From NCBI GenBank assembly GCA_964444665.1, contig CAYUIE010000007.1, forward strand, positions 62,001-126,000: 64,000 bases of DNA. The letters run 5' to 3'. The position numbers and the translations under genes are program-made. Shown here piece by piece: positions 34,180 through 42,803 of this stretch (its first letter is position 1; each line of letters opens with the position of its first letter). The notes under the pieces were generated by a model. That model was not told where the DNA came from. It saw only the letters and a list, made by a program, of their open reading frames with translations, and did no database searches. Source of the DNA: CAYZTY01 sp964444665 (lineage in GTDB: Bacteria; Planctomycetota; Phycisphaerae; Sedimentisphaerales; CAYZTY01).

Positions 34180-35349
34180 ATGAGATATCTGTTTATATCA
34201 GATGGAAGGCTGTTTATTAACACAGGCGGTGAAAATGTTGAGATAACCAGTAAATTCGCTGAAGAAAAAATGGAAGAAGCTCAACGTGAGCATTCTTTAC
34301 ACGGCTGGAAAGGCGATAAGGGTATGGATGCGGACCCGTATTATGGTGCGAACATTGTTTGGGGCGGCCAGGCTCGTTCAAGGCCATTTCGCAAGTTCAG
34401 ATTCAAAAACGTAATGGTTAAAAGTGAGAATATAATTTATTATCTGCTTACCAACGATTTTATAACTGGACTGTTTCAATACAACATTTCTGAAAACGAG
34501 GAACTTCGGTTGTTTCACAGACATGAATTCCAGGAATTGGGAATGGACTATTCGCCGAATATAGACAAGTTTGTCGTGTCTATGGTAAATGAAGACCAAA
34601 GTGCTGATATTGAATTACTGGACAACCAAGCTGTTTCTGAAAAAATACTCACCACAGGTGATTCACGGGATTTGGATCCCTCTTTCAGCAGGTTTGACGC
34701 TGAAGATATATTATGTCAAACAGCAGGAATAGGCCGAAATGAAGAGGGATTTGTGTGGGGATATGGCCCCGAAGCGATAAACAGGGTGAATGTCAATTCA
34801 GATGAAATTACTACATTACTTGAAGATGAAAAGTATGATTTTCTATTACCTAAAGACGACAAGCAGGGGAATATATACTGCATTCGGAGACCTTATCGTG
34901 CACCGGGTTATGCCTCACCTGTTAAAATTTTTTGGTACGTAGTAACGTTTCCGGTGAGATTAGTTATTGCTATTCTGCGATTCTTGGATGCTTTTACGAA
35001 GCTGTTTAGCAGAGAACCTATGAGGACAGCGGGGCCTTTAATGCAACCACCGGTAAAAGACAAATATGTCAGAGTTTTAGGTCAAACGATTGACATGGCT
35101 AAAGTACAAAGAAATGCGAGGTTTTCAAATGAACCATCTTTGGTGCCCAAGTCATGGGAGTTAATAAAAATTGATAATAAAGGCAAAATTTCAGTAATTT
35201 CAAAGAGAGTATCGTCATTTGATATTGACGATAACGACCAAGTACATATTACTAATGGCTTCAGGGTCAAGAAGTTGGTTGGAGACCGAATTCAAAATGC
35301 TTTTAAGTTTAATATTATTGAGTCGCTTAAGGTCTTAAAGGCCATATAA
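34180..35349 (+). CDS. Hypothetical protein inserted between truA and the glycosyltransferase
   Basis: 389 residues, not recognised. No signal peptide. The N-terminal 230 residues are beta-rich with blades such as NIIYYLLTNDF and DNQAVSEKILTTGDSRD, suggestive of a beta-propeller but not diagnostic. One hydrophobic stretch at about 245-270 (IFWYVVTFPVRLVIAILRF) could be a membrane segment. The C-terminal 100 residues are soluble. A good ribosome binding site (GAAGGAAA) precedes the start. Base composition is more AT-rich than truA, and it sits between two copies of the glycosyltransferase start, which suggests later arrival. Confidence 0.65.
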   Translation: MRYLFISDGRLFINTGGENVEITSKFAEEKMEEAQREHSLHGWKGDKGMDADPYYGANIVWGGQARSRPFRKFRFKNVMVKSENIIYYLLTNDFITGLFQYNISENEELRLFHRHEFQELGMDYSPNIDKFVVSMVNEDQSADIELLDNQAVSEKILTTGDSRDLDPSFSRFDAEDILCQTAGIGRNEEGFVWGYGPEAINRVNVNSDEITTLLEDEKYDFLLPKDDKQGNIYCIRRPYRAPGYASPVKIFWYVVTFPVRLVIAILRFLDAFTKLFSREPMRTAGPLMQPPVKDKYVRVLGQTIDMAKVQRNARFSNEPSLVPKSWELIKIDNKGKISVISKRVSSFDIDDNDQVHITNGFRVKKLVGDRIQNAFKFNIIESLKVLKAI

Positions 35350-35374
35350 GCATATCTTTAATAAAATGTAGAAT

Positions 35375-36553
35375 ATGAAAATTGTCCATATAATAACAAG
35401 GCTGGTTTTGGGCGGGGCGCAGGAAAATACACTGATAACCTGCAGGCTGCTTGCTGAACGGGGCTATGATGTTACGCTTATCACAGGCCCTGCGCTTGGC
35501 CCCGAAGGTGAACTATTCGAACAAACAAGAGACCAAAAATATAAAACAATCGTTGTTGATAAACTAAGACGTGCCATCTGCCCGGTCTATGATTCCATAA
35601 GTTTCTTACAAATAAGAGAACACCTGCGGCGCTTAAAATCCGATATTGTCCACACTCATTCAGCAAAGGCCGGGATACTCGGAAGATTCGCCGCATATAG
35701 TATACGTGGTGCGCAATATGGTATGCGAAATACGAGAATAGTACACACAATCCACGGCTTGGCATTTCATCCCTATCAAAGTGATATGCTAAATAAATTC
35801 TATATCTCGATTGAAAAAGCCGCTGCGAAGCGAACGGATTTTTTTATCAGCGTCGCCGATGCAATGACTAATCAGGCACTGGCAACAGGAATTGGAGAGC
35901 CGGATAAATTTGTTACCGCCTACTCCGCTATCGAAGAGGATGATTTTCTCCAGCCGATATCCGGAGAGCAAAAAAAGCAATTTCGTCAAAAATACGGAAT
36001 TTCTGAAAATGCCGTCGTGCTTGTCACTGTCGCCCGGCTTTTTATGCTAAAAGGTCACGACTATATTATCGAATCAGCCAAAACGCTGTCGAAGAAATAC
36101 GAAAATGTTGTCTGGTTATTCGTCGGAGAGGGCAATCTGTCCGAGCATTATAAACAACAGGTTAGTCAATTGGGCCTTTCTGAGCGAATCAAATTCACGG
36201 GCCTGATTTCACCGAGACTAATTCCGCTTGCGATTGCATCTTCGGATATTCTTGTTCACTGCTCACTTCGAGAAGGGCTTGCTCGTACGCTGCCACAGGC
36301 AATGCTCTGCGGCAGGCCGGCCATATCTTTCGATGTCGATGGCGCAAGAGAAGTGTTGAATGAAAACACCGGCCGCTTAGTGGAACCGAAAAATATCGAA
36401 CAGCTAACACAAGCCTGTGCGGAGCTGATAGAGAACAAGGACCTCAGGGAAAAGCTCGGCGCGGCCGGCCGAGAATCCGTGAAGGATAAATTCGCACCTA
36501 AAACAATGGTCGATGCCATCGAAGCGGTTTATCAGAAACTGCTGCAGCAGTGA
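35375..36553 (+). CDS. Glycosyltransferase family 4
   Basis: 392 residues of GT-B fold. The N-terminal Rossmann half starts IVHIITRLVLGGAQENTL and includes DIVHTHSAKAGILGRFAA. The nucleotide-sugar half has VLVTVARLFMLKGHDY (the usual VGRL..KG motif), FVGEGNL, and SDILVHCSLREGLARTLPQAMLCG with the retaining GT E-x7-E motif (REGLARTLPQAM). It probably transfers a sugar to a lipid or polysaccharide precursor in the cytoplasm. No partner glycan genes are close except the export lipoprotein 21 kb away. Confidence 0.9.
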   Translation: MKIVHIITRLVLGGAQENTLITCRLLAERGYDVTLITGPALGPEGELFEQTRDQKYKTIVVDKLRRAICPVYDSISFLQIREHLRRLKSDIVHTHSAKAGILGRFAAYSIRGAQYGMRNTRIVHTIHGLAFHPYQSDMLNKFYISIEKAAAKRTDFFISVADAMTNQALATGIGEPDKFVTAYSAIEEDDFLQPISGEQKKQFRQKYGISENAVVLVTVARLFMLKGHDYIIESAKTLSKKYENVVWLFVGEGNLSEHYKQQVSQLGLSERIKFTGLISPRLIPLAIASSDILVHCSLREGLARTLPQAMLCGRPAISFDVDGAREVLNENTGRLVEPKNIEQLTQACAELIENKDLREKLGAAGRESVKDKFAPKTMVDAIEAVYQKLLQQ

Positions 36554-36587
36554 ATAATAAATAGCATCCGACAGAAAGCAAATATGT

Positions 36588-37532
36588 ATGGGTGATAGTT
36601 TAAGGGCCTGCTGGTTGAATTGCTATGGGCCTGACGATAAGCGGTTTCTTGAGGATAAGGAGCTTCCGGCGATAGATAAGATGGAAGATGCCATTGCTCC
36701 TTTAGATGACCGGACGAAGGCTATAAGACAGCTCATCACGCGCTTCGAGTTGTGTTACCATGAGGCTGATAAAGAGGCCGAGCGTATTATCGAAGCAATA
36801 GGAACGGGCCGACTCCCGGCCGAGTCGAATGAACGGCCACCCAAGCGAAAGCAGGAATTTCAGAATTGCCGTGATATCCTTTCGGCATGGTGTGGAGATT
36901 CATTTGATAAAGTCAGGGACATAGATGTTGGCGGTATTCCGGCAGATAAGCTTATCAGTTTCATTGGAGAACCAGACCCTCTTAAGATATGGCAGATTGG
37001 GCGAATTGTCGACAGAGTTAGCCAGGCTTTGGACCCAAACTATACCTATCACTGGTTGGTTATGGATCCTGTGGGCCTTAGTGAGCCTGGTAAATATCAA
37101 CCGGAAAAATATTACGAAAAATACTCTGCTTTCCTCGAAAAAACAAGAAAGACTATCATACACGATACCGTGGATGGACATAAATCAGGAGTTTCTTTGG
37201 CTATAGCTATTGACCTGCTGATGCCGTGTCACTGGGATTTTGTCGGAAGTCTTATTACTATACTCAAGGCAATCGGCGGGGACGTTCATCCGGACAAACC
37301 TCTTGCATGCTGTATGCGCAATATCAAGCTAAGTCCCCTTTGTGATAGAATGAGGACCATATCAAAAACACTTAATGTCTTATGGAAGAATGAAAAGACA
37401 GCAAAAAATATAGACCGTAACATTATTTCGATTTTGGGGCAGTCAACACCGGAGAAACGCTGGCTTACCGCGTCTCTGGATAAGACAATAAGACTGCATT
37501 TGAGTCTGCCATTTGATGTGGATTTATCCTAA
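36588..37532 (+). CDS. Hypothetical protein
   Basis: 314 residues, soluble, mostly helical, no recognised domain, no signal peptide or membrane helix. It has several Trp/Cys-rich spots (ACWLNCYGPDD, SAWCGDSF, MPCHWDFVG). The coding pattern is convincing and it follows the glycosyltransferase by 34 bases and precedes a GNAT gene by 14, so it is probably part of a plus-strand run. Confidence 0.65.
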   Translation: MGDSLRACWLNCYGPDDKRFLEDKELPAIDKMEDAIAPLDDRTKAIRQLITRFELCYHEADKEAERIIEAIGTGRLPAESNERPPKRKQEFQNCRDILSAWCGDSFDKVRDIDVGGIPADKLISFIGEPDPLKIWQIGRIVDRVSQALDPNYTYHWLVMDPVGLSEPGKYQPEKYYEKYSAFLEKTRKTIIHDTVDGHKSGVSLAIAIDLLMPCHWDFVGSLITILKAIGGDVHPDKPLACCMRNIKLSPLCDRMRTISKTLNVLWKNEKTAKNIDRNIISILGQSTPEKRWLTASLDKTIRLHLSLPFDVDLS

Positions 37533-37546
37533 AAAGCAGTTTCAAA

Positions 37547-38020
37547 ATGAGTGATATTACAATTAGAAAGTTCGAGGCATCTGGTGTGGGTATTGTCAGA
37601 GGATTGGTACAAAATACTATTGATGTTTGTTATTCGGGAATATATCCGGAAGAAGCTGTATGGTTTTTTAAAGATTGGCATTGTGATAAGAATATTATAA
37701 GAGATGCGAGTGAAGGATATACAATTCTTTTAGAAAAGAAACACAGAATAATTGGAACCGGTACTATCGTTAGCGACGAGATTAAGAGGGTATTTGTTGA
37801 ACCTGAATTTCAGCAAATGGGCTTTGGTAAACTTATTATGCAGAAGCTCGAAGAAGAAGCTATTTCGGCAGGAGTCAGTGTTGTTAAGCTGTGCGCATCG
37901 CTGCCATCCAAGAAGTTTTATGATTCGCTGGGCTATGCAACCTTGGAGGAAACATTTTTGGAGGTCGAGAACGGCAAGAGACTCGATTTCTACAAAATGG
38001 AAAAGGCGTTAATAAAGTAA
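37547..38020 (+). CDS. GNAT-family N-acetyltransferase
   Basis: 157 residues. Acetyl-CoA binding motif A is EPEFQQMGFGKLIMQKLEEEA (Q-x-x-G-x-G/A pattern), followed by the motif B segment SLPSKKFYDSLGYATLEE. Catalysis transfers an acetyl group to an amine, and the substrate is not predictable. It is the first of four GNAT genes between 37.5 and 42.3 kb. Confidence 0.85.
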   Translation: MSDITIRKFEASGVGIVRGLVQNTIDVCYSGIYPEEAVWFFKDWHCDKNIIRDASEGYTILLEKKHRIIGTGTIVSDEIKRVFVEPEFQQMGFGKLIMQKLEEEAISAGVSVVKLCASLPSKKFYDSLGYATLEETFLEVENGKRLDFYKMEKALIK

Positions 38021-38071
38021 TGACGAAAGATTTTAATATGGATTTCGTTGTTGAAAGAATGCAAGTTTGTG

Positions 38072-38554
38072 ATGGCCATAAGACAAGCAGACAAATCGGA
38101 TATCACATTGCTGGCAGACATTCTTCGTAAATCGTTCGCTAATGTGGCAGAGAGGTTTGAACTTACCGTCGAAAATTGTCCTAAAAACCTGGCGTTCTGT
38201 ACAGAAAAACGAATCGAAGAAGATTTCGCCAGAGGTCTGAAGTATTATATCATGGATGAAGATGTGCAGTCTTGTGGGTGTGTAGCTTTAGAGAAGGCAA
38301 GCTCTGATATTTGTTATCTCGAAAGACTTGCTGTTCTGCCGGAATATAGAAGAAAAAGTTTTGGCAAATCATTAGTGAATCACATTTTTAATAAGGCAAT
38401 CGAAATTGGAATACAACGAATAGAAATAGGCATTATTTCAGAGGATACAGAACTCAAAAATTGGTACAAAAAATTCGGCTTTATTCAAAAAGGCACAAAG
38501 AAATTCGACCACTTGCCTTTTGTGGTAACGTTTATGTCTGTGGAGATAGATTAA
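38072..38554 (+). CDS. GNAT-family N-acetyltransferase
   Basis: 160 residues from ATG at 38072 (MAIRQADKSDITLLADIL, the usual GNAT opening). A TTG 24 bases upstream is also in frame. Motif A is VLPEYRRKSFGKSLVNHIFNKA with R-x-x-S/G-x-G, then IISEDTELKNWYKKFGFIQKG. Substrate unknown. Not closely similar to the preceding GNAT, so it is not a recent duplicate. Confidence 0.82.
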   Translation: MAIRQADKSDITLLADILRKSFANVAERFELTVENCPKNLAFCTEKRIEEDFARGLKYYIMDEDVQSCGCVALEKASSDICYLERLAVLPEYRRKSFGKSLVNHIFNKAIEIGIQRIEIGIISEDTELKNWYKKFGFIQKGTKKFDHLPFVVTFMSVEID

Positions 38555-38635
38555 ACTAAGAAACTGGTCTTTTACACTCTGGTAAAATAATGTAGCATAG
38601 ATAATTGGGCTGATAAAAGAGGAAGGCATTATATT

Positions 38636-38962
38636 ATGGAACGGTATAAAGTAGATTTTGAATCGGTGGCCTGGGAAACACCGGCTGTCGGTGTTAAATG
38701 CAAAGCCTACCAGCAAGGCGAAAAAAAACTGCGATTAGTGGAGTTTTCAAAGCAATTCGTCGAGCCGGGCTGGTGCACTAAAGGCCACATAGGCTATGTC
38801 CTTGAAGGGCAAATTGAAATAGACTTCGACGGAAACATAATTATATTCGGCCCCGGTGATGGAGTCTTTATACCCACAGGCCAGGAACATAAGCACAAAG
38901 GCCGAGTGCTTACAGATAAAGTTAAACTAATTTTGATGGAAGACAAAAAAGGAAGTATATGA
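38636..38962 (+). CDS. Cupin-domain protein (intact copy)
   Basis: 108 residues, one cupin barrel. Motif 1 is around CTKGHIGYVLEGQIEIDFDG and motif 2 around GPGDGVFIPTGQEHKHKG, with His/Glu positions that can bind a metal. Small cupins of this kind often stabilise or isomerise sugars or act as sensors. A near-copy carrying a frameshift is at 40078, with a GNAT gene between them. Confidence 0.8.
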   Translation: MERYKVDFESVAWETPAVGVKCKAYQQGEKKLRLVEFSKQFVEPGWCTKGHIGYVLEGQIEIDFDGNIIIFGPGDGVFIPTGQEHKHKGRVLTDKVKLILMEDKKGSI

Positions 38963-38982
38963 ACATATAAGGAACAAACATC

Positions 38983-39765
38983 GTGAAAGTAGTATGCCTA
39001 CATGACAAAAATGAAATAGAACCGTTTTTACGCAAGAATGTTTACCTTCATATATACGGTATTGGAGATTTGGACGATTTCTTTTGGCAGAATACTGTGT
39101 GGTATGCCGGGGAAGAAAATGGGGAAATTCGAACTGTTGTAACGCTGTATACGGTGCCCCCATTTCCTACCCTACTTGCACTATCAGAAGATGAAAATGT
39201 ATTGCAGGAATTACTTCAGTCAATATTTCACATATTGCCCGGCAGGTTTTATGCGCATTTAAGCTTCGGCGTAGAAAACATTTTCAAAAAACAATATGGA
39301 TTGCAATCGCACGGCGAACATTACAAAATGGCGTTGAAAGATAAAAGCTTATTATGTAATCCAGATTGTTCGCAAGTGATTTCGCTGGACAGCAATGATC
39401 TGGAAGAAATTCAGCGACTCTACAAAGAAAGTTATCCTGGCAATTGGTTTGACCCGAGGATGCTGGAAACAAAACAGTATTTTGGGATTAGAGTGGAAAA
39501 CAGATTGGTCAGCGTTGCCGGCATCCATGTTTACTCAGAACAATACAAGGTAGCTGCATTGGGCAATATTGTTACACATCCTGATTACAGAGGTAACGGC
39601 TTTGGTAAATGCGTAACAGCAAAATTATGCCAGTCGTTATCGCAAAGCGTTGATCACATCGGTTTAAATGTAAAAGCTGACAATGAAATGGCCATTACAA
39701 TGTATAAAAAACTAGGTTTTGAAATTGTCGGGACTTATTGGGAATATATGATTGAAGCAAAATGA
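38983..39765 (+). CDS. GNAT-family acetyltransferase, two-domain
   Basis: 260 residues from a GTG start. The N-terminal 130 residues are a degenerate GNAT-like or FR47-type domain. The C-terminal half has VTHPDYRGNGFGKCVTAKL (motif A, R-G-x-G-x-G/K) and NEMAITMYKKLGFEIVGTYWEYMI. This resembles FR47-like GNATs. It is 20 bases after the cupin and likely cotranscribed with it. Confidence 0.82.
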   Translation: MKVVCLHDKNEIEPFLRKNVYLHIYGIGDLDDFFWQNTVWYAGEENGEIRTVVTLYTVPPFPTLLALSEDENVLQELLQSIFHILPGRFYAHLSFGVENIFKKQYGLQSHGEHYKMALKDKSLLCNPDCSQVISLDSNDLEEIQRLYKESYPGNWFDPRMLETKQYFGIRVENRLVSVAGIHVYSEQYKVAALGNIVTHPDYRGNGFGKCVTAKLCQSLSQSVDHIGLNVKADNEMAITMYKKLGFEIVGTYWEYMIEAK

Positions 39766-39777
39766 TAGAAAAAAAAC

Positions 39778-40062
39778 GAAATAAAACGGGTACTGAAAGC
39801 CGGCGGTATCCTTTATATCAGCGATCTATTAATAAATACCCACCAGAGAAATATCGTTGGATATAACAAATTCAAAGACAAATATGACTCTTACGGCATT
39901 TTTGAACTGCCTGAAGGTGCTTTATTAAAACATCACTCGGAAGAATAGATAGCCCAGATAACCCAACCATTTCAACGCGTAAGGTATAAAAAATTTGAAG
40001 CCACAACAATGAATGGTCATAAATCTAACGCTTTCCAATATATTGGCCGGTGCTGTAAATGA
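39778..40062 (+). pseudogene. Methyltransferase C-terminal fragment with in-frame stop
   Basis: The frame from 39778 reads EIKRVLKAGGILYISDLLIN, then a stretch ending HHSEE, a TAG stop (39946-39948), then IAQITQPFQRVRYKKF to a TGA at 40062. The VLKAGGILYISD segment is the usual post-SAM-domain strand of class I methyltransferases. Family members commonly have Trp at the position of the TAG, so one base change (TGG to TAG) fits. The N-terminal SAM-binding half is absent; the fragment starts just after the GNAT stop. The region has no other gene. Confidence 0.75.
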
Positions 40063-40077
40063 CAGGACTAATTCAAG

Positions 40078-40394
40078 GTGAAGCAATATAAGATAGACTT
40101 TAAATCGATGACGTGGAATCACCGGCGGTTGATGTTAAATTCAAAGCTTACCAGCAAGACGATAGAAAACTGCGATTAGTGGAGTTTTCAAAAGAGTTCA
40201 TTGAGGCTAACTGGTGTACTAAAGGCCATATAGGTTATATACTTGAAGGAAAAATGGAAATAGACTTCAATGGAAACATAATTGTTTTCGGCCCGGGTGA
40301 TGGGATATTTATTCCCGCAGGTGAAAAACACAAACACAAAGGACGAGTCCTTACAAGTACAGTGAAAGCTGTTCTTGTGGAGGATGGAGTGTGA
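40078..40394 (+). pseudogene. Cupin paralogue with a one-base frameshift
   Basis: Second copy of the 38636 cupin (ending KAVLVEDGV). The start GTG at 40078 reads VKQYKIDFKSMTW. At TGG|AA (40114-40118) one G of the expected TGGGAA is missing, and the frame shifts. The conserved rest (ESPAVDVKFKAYQQDDRKL...) continues in the next frame from 40113. A GTG at 40113 could restart a 93-residue protein lacking the first strand. Most likely a recent pseudogene, or a sequencing error in a short G run. Confidence 0.7.
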
Positions 40395-41181
40395 TGTGAA
40401 TGATGTAAACGAAATTAAGCTCCCTGAGGGATTTAACTGGCAGATTTGGGTTGACCGCTGGGACAAAATGCAGAACCGATGTGTGGCAAAGTGGGCTGAA
40501 GGATTCGAAATTATAGCGCGTATGGTTCGAGATACTCAGAATTCTGCGGCCCGGGTTGTCGACCTTGGCTGTGGTACGGGCAGTTTGATGTTGGAGATAC
40601 TTAAAGCGTTACCCAAATCACAGCTTATCGGTATTGATTTTAATCCAACTCTGTTACCTTTGGCCCGGAAAAGGCTGGCTAAATACGATGAGAGAGTCAA
40701 TTTATTTCTGGAGGACCTCAGAGAGGATAAATGGTTGCAACATTTATCCGGGCCGGTCGATGCAGTTGTATCTGCAACAGCGCTACACTGGTTAAAGCCG
40801 AGCGAGCTTGCCGAGCTATATGGTAAAATTGCCAAAATATTACGTGTTGGCGGGATTTTTCTCAATTCTGACCCTGTTAGTAGTGAAAATAAGTGTATCC
40901 AGCAAACCTGGGAAAAAAATCGAAAAAGGATGCTCAGCCAAAATAAGATGGATGAGGAAGAAGCATGGAAAGACTTTTGGGCGGGGTATATGATGACGTT
41001 GGGGCCTGATATTTGCCATGTTTGTAAAGAATTTTTGAATAAATTAGAGAGCGGCGTGGAAGAAGGGATGCCTCTTGTTTGGCACTTTGATAAATTAAAG
41101 GCCGCGGGATTTACCAGCGTTGATTGTTTTTGGAGATGTGACTGCAGTGCCATTTATGGCGGTATTTTTTCTAAAGGATGA
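40384..41181 (+). CDS. Class I SAM-dependent methyltransferase
   Basis: 265 residues. Motif I VVDLGCGTGSLMLEI and motif II IGIDFNPTLLPLA are followed by DAVVSATALHWL and the post-motif VGGIFLNSD. These make a standard class I fold acting on a small molecule, substrate unknown. The start is uncertain: ATG at 40384 overlaps the upstream cupin frame, and GTG at 40396 has a GGAG site 6 bases before it. The C-terminal extension with several Cys (CHVCKEF, CFWRCDC) is unusual. Confidence 0.8.
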   Translation: MECDVNDVNEIKLPEGFNWQIWVDRWDKMQNRCVAKWAEGFEIIARMVRDTQNSAARVVDLGCGTGSLMLEILKALPKSQLIGIDFNPTLLPLARKRLAKYDERVNLFLEDLREDKWLQHLSGPVDAVVSATALHWLKPSELAELYGKIAKILRVGGIFLNSDPVSSENKCIQQTWEKNRKRMLSQNKMDEEEAWKDFWAGYMMTLGPDICHVCKEFLNKLESGVEEGMPLVWHFDKLKAAGFTSVDCFWRCDCSAIYGGIFSKG

Positions 41182-41212
41182 GAGTCTTAAGCAAGTTTTT
41201 GGGTAAGTGTAA

Positions 41213-41872
41213 ATGATTTGTAATATTCTGTTCGACCTTGACGGTACATTGACCGACCCCAAGGAGGGTATTACGAAGTGTATTCAGGAGGCACTAAGTA
41301 AGCTGGGCTGGCCTGTCCCATCGAGTGATGAGCTTGAATGGTGCATCGGCCCGGGCTTGTATGGCAGCTTTGAGAAGCTTCTTAATTGCCGGGACCCAGA
41401 GCTGATTCAAAAGGCGATAGACTTATATCGAATACGTTATACAAAAAAAGGTATCTTTGAGAATTATGTTTATCCCGGCATCATAGAGGCCCTCGATAAA
41501 CTTAAGAAAATGGGCTTGCGATTGTTTGTAGCCACCTCTAAGCCAACGGTCTTTGCAAGAAAAGTTGTGACTAATCACCGCCTGGATAAGTTTTTTGATG
41601 GTATATACGGAATCAAGCTGGACGACGAAAGAAGTGACAAAGGAGAATTGATATCCTTTATTTTACGCAGTGAATCTTTAATTGATAAACAGACATTAAT
41701 GATTGGCGATAGAGAGCATGACGTTATTGGCGCAAAAAGTAACAGTATTTATGCCGGCGGAGTGCTCTATGGATATGGAACAGAAAAGGAGTTAATTGAA
41801 GCAGGAGCGGATTACCTGTTTGCAAAACCAATGGATATAGTAGATTGTTATGCTGAAAATTTTTCCGGTTGA
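41213..41872 (+). CDS. HAD-family hydrolase (phosphoglycolate phosphatase-like)
   Basis: 219 residues. HAD motif I is FDLDGTLTD with nucleophile Asp near residue 8. Motif II includes FVATSKPT, and motifs III/IV include RSESLIDKQTLMIGDREHDVIGAKSN. An alpha-helical cap precedes motif II. This layout matches Gph/PGP-type phosphatases, and the substrate is not certain. It overlaps the next gene by 23 bases. Confidence 0.88.
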   Translation: MICNILFDLDGTLTDPKEGITKCIQEALSKLGWPVPSSDELEWCIGPGLYGSFEKLLNCRDPELIQKAIDLYRIRYTKKGIFENYVYPGIIEALDKLKKMGLRLFVATSKPTVFARKVVTNHRLDKFFDGIYGIKLDDERSDKGELISFILRSESLIDKQTLMIGDREHDVIGAKSNSIYAGGVLYGYGTEKELIEAGADYLFAKPMDIVDCYAENFSG

Positions 41873-42329
41873 AACTAAAGAAGATATCGATGCTGTCAGG
41901 GGACTTTTTGTTGAATATGCTGATTCTCTGGGATTCGATTTGTGTTTTCAGAATTTTGAGGAGGAATTAGCTAATCTTCCGGGCGACTACGCTCCGCCTG
42001 AAGGCTGTTTGTTACTGGCAAAATATCAAGGTAAAGTGGCCGGTTGTGTGGCACTTCGAAAGCTAAGTAACGGTCTATGTGAGGGAAAAAGATTATACGT
42101 CAGACCGAAATTCAGGGGCTTAAAAATCGGCAGAAAGTTAGTAGAAGCCATTATCGAAGAGGCGGGAAAAAGGGATTACTCTTCGATTCGAGGTGATACG
42201 GTTCCTTCAATGCAGGTTGCCCAGGCTTTGTATGCATCACTTGGATTTAAGGAAATCGAACCATATTGCTATAATCCGATAGAAGGCGCAAAATACATAG
42301 AGTTAAAACTTACTAAAACTAACAGCTAA
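41850..42329 (+). CDS. GNAT-family N-acetyltransferase
   Basis: 159 residues. Acetyl-CoA motif YVRPKFRGLKIGRKLVEAII (R-G-x-x-I-G) and the C-terminal segment ALYASLGFKEIEPYCYNP. The opening (VETKEDIDAVRGLFVEYADSLGFDL) is a pattern common among GNATs found next to HAD phosphatases. It overlaps the upstream HAD gene, so the two are translated together and may act on one metabolite. Confidence 0.85.
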   Translation: MLKIFPVETKEDIDAVRGLFVEYADSLGFDLCFQNFEEELANLPGDYAPPEGCLLLAKYQGKVAGCVALRKLSNGLCEGKRLYVRPKFRGLKIGRKLVEAIIEEAGKRDYSSIRGDTVPSMQVAQALYASLGFKEIEPYCYNPIEGAKYIELKLTKTNS

Positions 42330-42351
42330 TCTAAGAACTGGAGAAATTATA

Positions 42352-42768
42352 ATGAAAAGTTTCAGAAAAGAACTGTGGTTTAATACGAAAACAAGGCGGG
42401 AATATATCAATATCACGCCGGAAGTTCAGCATTGTTTGAAAGAAAGCGGCATTAAAGAGGGTTTTGTTCTTTGCAATGCGATGCACATTACGGCCAGCGT
42501 CTTTATAAATGACGACGAGTCCGGCCTGCACCAGGATTTCGAGGTCTGGCTGGAAAGATTAGCTCCGGAAAAGCCGTATTCTCAATATCGCCATAACGGT
42601 TTCGAGGATAATGCCGACGCACATTTAAAACGCAGTGTAATGGGCAGGGAAGTAATGGTAGCGGTGACGAAAGGCAAGCTGGATTTCGGCCCCTGGGAGC
42701 AGATTTTCTATGGCGAATTCGACGGCAAAAGAAAAAAACGTGTCCTCGTAAAAATCATCGGCGAGTAA
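42352..42768 (+). CDS. YjbQ/UPF0047 family (secondary thiamine-phosphate synthase-like)
   Basis: 138 residues, single UPF0047 domain. Signature segments are HITASVFINDDESGLHQDFEVWLERLAP, NADAHLKRSVMGREVMVAV and GPWEQIFYGEFDG. The family contains YjbQ, reported to have secondary thiamine-phosphate synthase activity. The physiological role is unclear. An intact His/Asp/Glu set of the family is present. Confidence 0.9.
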   Translation: MKSFRKELWFNTKTRREYINITPEVQHCLKESGIKEGFVLCNAMHITASVFINDDESGLHQDFEVWLERLAPEKPYSQYRHNGFEDNADAHLKRSVMGREVMVAVTKGKLDFGPWEQIFYGEFDGKRKKRVLVKIIGE

Positions 42769-42803
42769 ATACTAATCTGGGAAATAGGTCTGGATATTTA
42801 AAC

